From positions 1-7,710 of the forward strand of contig JALVEX010000373.1 of assembly GCA_027030435.1 (NCBI GenBank): a DNA stretch of 7,710 bases. Reading direction: 5' to 3'. The notes under the pieces are model-generated. The model worked only from the letters and a program-made list of their open reading frames with translations. It ran no database searches and was not told the DNA's origin. How positions within the stretch are numbered: the stretch's first letter is position 1; each line of letters opens with the position of its first letter. Below, piece after piece: positions 4,975 to 7,710 of this stretch. The DNA is from Paracoccaceae bacterium (lineage in GTDB: Bacteria > Pseudomonadota > Alphaproteobacteria > Rhodobacterales > Rhodobacteraceae). The position numbers were made by a program, and so were the translations under genes.

Positions 4975-5304
4975 TCAGCCCTTTTTCGGGGCTTTCGCGC
5001 GGCTGGCCGTTCTCTTCTTTGCCGGCGCCTTGGCGGAGGCTTTCGCGGGGGCTGAGATTTCGGCCACCCTTGCCTCCAGCGCATCGAGGCGGGCCTTCAG
5101 CGCTTCGTTTTCCGCGCGCGCCTTCAGCGCCATGGCGCGCACCGCCTCGAATTCCTCCCGCGTCACGAGATCGTGATCGGCAAGCCAGCGCTCGAGCAGG
5201 CTCTTCATCGCCGTTTCCGCCTCCGTCTTTGCGCCCTGCGCCACGCCAAGGGCGTTGTTCATCAGGCGGGAAAGGTCGTCGAGGATCTTGTTGCGCGTCT
5301 GCAT
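4975..5304 (-). CDS. Accessory factor UbiK-family protein (BMFP/YqiC-like)
   Basis: This 109-residue protein begins MQTRNKILDDLSRLMNNALG (1-20), the amphipathic N-terminal helix typical of the UbiK/BMFP family. A long predicted coiled coil runs from about residue 48 to 82 (EEFEAVRAMALKARAENEAL then KARLDALEARVAEI). UbiK in enterobacteria is an accessory factor of the aerobic ubiquinone-synthesis complex and interacts with membrane lipids. The alphaproteobacterial homologues are less studied. The tail (84-109) is alanine/lysine/arginine-rich, with 9 basic residues in 26 and no acidic ones. The ATG at 5304 has GGAGAG upstream; a longer in-frame start at 5355 would add 17 proline/arginine-rich residues without support. 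The gene is divergent from lgt, and the 95-base gap must hold both 5' regions. Confidence 0.85.
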   Translation of the reverse strand: MQTRNKILDDLSRLMNNALGVAQGAKTEAETAMKSLLERWLADHDLVTREEFEAVRAMALKARAENEALKARLDALEARVAEISAPAKASAKAPAKKRTASRAKAPKKG

Positions 5305-5331
5305 GGGGGCTCTCCGCTGGCGGGGTTTCCC

Positions 5332-5362
5332 CCTATATGGCGGCGATGCGGGCAAAGCTCAA
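5332..5362 (-). promoter_or_regulatory. Weak candidate promoter for the UbiK-family gene
   Basis: On the minus strand TTGAGC (5362-5357) is followed after 17 bases by CATATA (5339-5334), close to a sigma-70 arrangement but with a poor -10. It lies 30 to 60 bases upstream of the ATG at 5304, in the divergent gap to lgt. This is a visual call only. Confidence 0.2.
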
Positions 5363-5399
5363 GGTTGACTTCGCCGCAGCGCGAAAGCAGGAAGGCCAC

Positions 5400-6320
5400 A
5401 TGCTGATGGCCATTCCCTTTCCCGATCTCTCGCCGGAGATCTTCTCGATCGAGATCTTCGGCAAATCCTTTGCCCTGCGCTGGTATGCGCTGGCCTATAT
5501 CGCCGGCATCCTGATCGGCTGGCGCATCGCGCTGGCAGCCGTGAAGCGGCCCCGGCTCTGGCCCGCGGAGCGCCCGCCGATGACGCCCGAACAGGTGGAG
5601 AATTTCCTCACCTGGGCGATCCTCGGCATCATTCTCGGCGGACGGCTTGGCTATGTGCTCTTCTACAAGCCGGGCTACTACCTCGAAAATCCGGGCGAAA
5701 TCGCGATCCTCTGGCGCGGGGGGATGTCGTTTCACGGCGGTTTTCTCGGGGTTGTGATCGCGGGTGTTCTCTATTGCTGGCGTCACCGTATCCCGATGCT
5801 CTCCGCGGCCGACATGGTGGCCATCGCCGCGCCGCCGGGCCTGCTGCTGGGGCGGATCGCGAATTTCATCAACGCCGAGCTTTGGGGGCGGCCCAGCGAT
5901 CTGCCATGGGCGGTGATCTTTCCCGGCACGGTGGCGCAGGATTGCCCGGGCGTGGCGGGCTTGTGCGCGCGCCACCCTTCCCAGCTCTACGAAGCGGCGC
6001 TCGAGGGGCTGATTCTGGGCGCGATCCTCCTTTACCTCGCCTTCCGGCGCGGCTGGCTCAGGGTGCCGGGGCAGATCACGGGGCTGTTCATCGCCGGCTA
6101 TGGCACGGCCCGCTTCATCGTCGAATTCTTCCGCGAGCCGGATCGCCAGTTCATCACCCCCGAAAACCCTGCCGGCCATGTGATCGGCATCGGCGATTAC
6201 GGCCTCACCATGGGCCAGAGCCTTTCGCTGCCGATGGTGCTCGCAGGGCTGGCGATCATCTGGTGGGCGCGCCGGCGCGAAGCCGCCGCGGGAAGCGGGC
6301 CGGGCCTGAAGGCGGAATGA
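5400..6320 (+). CDS. lgt: Prolipoprotein diacylglyceryl transferase
   Basis: Lgt is an integral inner-membrane enzyme that moves diacylglycerol from phosphatidylglycerol to the lipobox cysteine of prolipoproteins, the first step of lipoprotein maturation. The protein has 306 residues with several hydrophobic segments. Hallmarks are LRWYALAYIAG (26-36), GGRLGYVLFY (80-89), RGGMSFHGGFLG (106-117) with H112, the signature GRIANFINAELWGRPS (151-166) with R152 matching the essential E. coli R143, ARHPSQLYEAALEG (190-203), and RFIVEFFREPD (238-248). The ATG at 5400 follows AGGAAGG (5389-5395) and gives the usual start MLMAIPFPDLSPEIF. An in-frame ATG at 5337 would add a charged extension that the family lacks. 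Its stop overlaps the next start (ATGA at 6317-6320), so it is coupled to the methyltransferase. Confidence 0.97.
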   Translation: MLMAIPFPDLSPEIFSIEIFGKSFALRWYALAYIAGILIGWRIALAAVKRPRLWPAERPPMTPEQVENFLTWAILGIILGGRLGYVLFYKPGYYLENPGEIAILWRGGMSFHGGFLGVVIAGVLYCWRHRIPMLSAADMVAIAAPPGLLLGRIANFINAELWGRPSDLPWAVIFPGTVAQDCPGVAGLCARHPSQLYEAALEGLILGAILLYLAFRRGWLRVPGQITGLFIAGYGTARFIVEFFREPDRQFITPENPAGHVIGIGDYGLTMGQSLSLPMVLAGLAIIWWARRREAAAGSGPGLKAE

Positions 6321-7390
6321 ATGCGCTCGGGGAAATCCTGAGGCGGCGCATTCTGGCCGAGGGACCGATCTCCATCGCCGCCTACATGCAGGAATGCCTG
6401 CTCCATCCCGAGCATGGCTATTACACGAGCCGCGATCCTCTCGGGGCGGCGGGCGATTTCACCACCGCGCCGGAGATCAGCCAGATGTTCGGCGAAATGG
6501 TCGGGCTTGCGCTGGCGCAAAGCTGGCTCGATCAGGGCGCGCCGAAGCCTTTCGTGCTGGCGGAAGCCGGGCCGGGCCGGGGCACGCTGATGGCCGACAT
6601 CCTGCGCGCCACGCGCGCCGTGCCGGGCTTTCACGAAGCGCTTTCACTGCACCTGATCGAGGCCTCGCCGCGCCTCAGGGCGCAGCAGCGCGCCGCGCTT
6701 GCGGGGTATGACGATATCAAAACGGCCTGGCTCGATCGCATCACAGATCTGCCGACGGCACCGCTTTTCTTCGTGGCCAACGAATTCTTCGATGCGCTGC
6801 CGATCCGACAGTTCCTGCGGGCCGAAGGCGGCTGGCGCGAGCGCAGGGTGGGGCTTGCGGGAGATGCGCTTGCCCTTGGCGCGGGGGAGGCGGTGGACAT
6901 CCCCGCCCTTGCCCATCGCCTGAGCGATACCCGCCCCGGCGATGTGGTGGAGGTCTGCCCGCAGGCGGCGGCGATCGTCCATGAAATCACGTCGCGCATC
7001 GCCCGCCACGGCGGCACGGCGCTCATCATCGATTACGGCGGCTGGCATTCGCTGGGCGATACGCTGCAGGCGGTGCGCGATCATGCGGCCGTGGATGTGC
7101 TCGCATGCCCCGGCGAGGCCGATCTCACCGCGCATGTGGATTTCGAGGCGTTGGCCCAGGCGCGCGCCGCAGGCACGGCCCACACCCGCCTCACCCCCCA
7201 GGGGATCTGGCTCGAGCGCCTCGGCATTACGGAACGTGCCCGCCGCCTTGCCGCCGGGCTCTCGGGTGAATCGCTCGAAAACCACATTTCCGCACATCGC
7301 CGCTTGACGCATCCCGAAGAAATGGGGACGCTCTTCAAGGTGCTCGCCTTCCATTCCACGGGCGCGCCCGCCCCACCCGGATTTGCATGA
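6317..7390 (+). CDS. MidA/NDUFAF7-type class I SAM-dependent methyltransferase
   Basis: This 357-residue protein fits the MidA family (Methyltransf_28). N-terminal features are EGPISIAAYMQECLLHPEHG (15-34) and YYTSRDPLGAAGDFTTAPEI (35-54). The SAM-binding motif I is LAEAGPGRGTLMADILR (81-97) and the acidic residue after strand 2 is E115 in LIEAS. The family block ANEFFDALPIRQF spans 154-166, followed by LIIDYGG (236-242) and PGEADLTAHVDF (265-276). The mitochondrial homologue NDUFAF7 methylates an arginine of a complex I subunit during assembly. The bacterial substrate is not established. The ATG overlaps the lgt stop (ATGA), with AAGGCGG upstream. The stop codon lies in an 11-base tandem duplication before pgeF. 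Confidence 0.92.
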   Translation: MNALGEILRRRILAEGPISIAAYMQECLLHPEHGYYTSRDPLGAAGDFTTAPEISQMFGEMVGLALAQSWLDQGAPKPFVLAEAGPGRGTLMADILRATRAVPGFHEALSLHLIEASPRLRAQQRAALAGYDDIKTAWLDRITDLPTAPLFFVANEFFDALPIRQFLRAEGGWRERRVGLAGDALALGAGEAVDIPALAHRLSDTRPGDVVEVCPQAAAIVHEITSRIARHGGTALIIDYGGWHSLGDTLQAVRDHAAVDVLACPGEADLTAHVDFEALAQARAAGTAHTRLTPQGIWLERLGITERARRLAAGLSGESLENHISAHRRLTHPEEMGTLFKVLAFHSTGAPAPPGFA

Positions 7391-7403
7391 AGTTTGCATG
7401 AAG
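7382..7403 (+). repeat. 11-base perfect tandem duplication at the methyltransferase-pgeF junction
   Basis: TTTGCATGAAG occurs at 7382-7392 and again immediately at 7393-7403. The first copy contains the stop of the methyltransferase gene. With the pgeF start it produces three ATGA motifs (7387-7390, 7398-7401, 7412-7415). The duplication widens the gene gap from 10 to 21 bases. Confidence 0.95.
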
Positions 7404-7411
7404 AACGGAAC

Positions 7412-7710
7412 ATGACGCTCGAGATCCTCAGATCCCCCCGCCTGAAAGCCGTGCCGCACGGCTTCTTCACCCGCCGGGGCGGGGCTTCCTCGGGGATATT
7501 CGCGGGGCTCAATTGCGGCCATGGATCCTCGGATCAGAAGGAAGCGGTGCGCATCAACCGCGAGCGGGTGGCCGAGGCGATGGGGGTGGCGCCCGAGGCG
7601 CTGGTTTCGCTTCATCAGGTTCATTCTGCCGAGGTCGTGCGCTTTGACGGGGTGCCGGATGCAGGGCAGAACGGCAATCGCCCGAAGGCCGATGCAATGG
7701 TGACCGGGGA
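7412..7710 (+). CDS. pgeF: Peptidoglycan editing factor PgeF (YfiH/DUF152 multicopper-polyphenol oxidase family), 3' partial
   Basis: The first 99 codons are present and the gene runs off the window. The N-terminus shows the family pattern: HGFFTRRGGASSGIFAGLN (16-34), CGHGSSD (35-41), NRERVAEAMG (49-58), and LHQVHSAEVV (67-76) with the metal-binding/catalytic His of QVH at H71, then KADAMVTG (92-99). Enterobacterial YfiH (PgeF) is reported to prevent misincorporation of L-Ser in place of L-Ala in the peptidoglycan stem peptide. Other members have purine nucleoside activities, and the older name is laccase-like polyphenol oxidase. The remaining metal ligands are outside the window. The ATG follows ACGGA. 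It is the third gene of the lgt operon, 21 bases after the methyltransferase stop. Confidence 0.92.
   Translation, partial: MTLEILRSPRLKAVPHGFFTRRGGASSGIFAGLNCGHGSSDQKEAVRINRERVAEAMGVAPEALVSLHQVHSAEVVRFDGVPDAGQNGNRPKADAMVTG

Noticed and set aside
5262..6179. A 305-codon minus-strand open frame opposite lgt
   Set aside because: It overlaps the intact lgt signatures antisense, and its composition (Arg, Glu, Asp, His repeats) is that of a shadow frame.
6644..7624. A 326-codon minus-strand open frame opposite the methyltransferase and pgeF
   Set aside because: It crosses two recognised genes antisense without any family motif; the GC-rich codon bias explains the open frame.
1..7710. A complete defence island, CRISPR array, insertion sequence or biosynthetic cluster
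   Set aside because: No regularly spaced repeats, transposase, terminal inverted repeats or multi-gene unknown cassette was found; nearly all coding sequence falls in recognised families.

Overview
The window looks like chromosomal DNA of a GC-rich alphaproteobacterium, most likely of the Rhodobacterales. The evidence is the high GC content (42 of 60 bases at 2641-2700), the protein families, and a block that reads lgt, MidA-type methyltransferase, pgeF on the plus strand and UbiK-family, YbjN, proC on the minus strand. I recall this layout from that order. The genus cannot be named from the sequence alone.

Left part (1-1436). The tail of a probable gltX is followed by a small plus-strand DUF2892 membrane protein gene. 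Its promoter region carries an ATTC-N8-GAAT dyad, the motif I associate with SqrR/BigR-type ArsR repressors that sense reactive sulfur. A strong hairpin separates this gene from a convergent minus-strand gene for a CII-like helix-turn-helix protein of phage type. That gene is lower in GC (50-58% in two sampled lines). A 391-base stretch with several short dyads but no credible gene follows.

Middle part (1437-4974). Thymidine kinase (tdk) lies on the plus strand. It ends tail to tail with, and overlaps by 16 bases, a minus-strand operon. In transcription order the operon is YbjN-domain protein, proC (proline synthesis), csaA-like tRNA-binding/chaperone protein and a 2-hydroxyacid dehydrogenase of the glyoxylate/hydroxypyruvate reductase type. 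The last three genes are joined by 4-base stop/start overlaps, and the dehydrogenase appears to start at TTG. The tdk/dehydrogenase overlap is a perfect 16-base palindrome, so both proteins end in QPAG.

Right part (4975-7710). A minus-strand UbiK-family gene is divergent from lgt (prolipoprotein diacylglyceryl transferase). Lgt overlaps a MidA/NDUFAF7-type methyltransferase by ATGA, and pgeF (peptidoglycan editing factor), cut by the window edge, follows. The methyltransferase-pgeF junction has an 11-base tandem duplication that creates a chain of three ATGA stop/start overlaps. This arm combines envelope biogenesis (Lgt, PgeF) with respiratory-chain support (MidA-like, UbiK-like).

I see no CRISPR array, tRNA, rRNA, insertion sequence or complete novel defence or mobile system. 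The points most worth checking are the sulfur-responsive operator, the orphan CII-like regulator with its structured flank, and the two unusual gene junctions.
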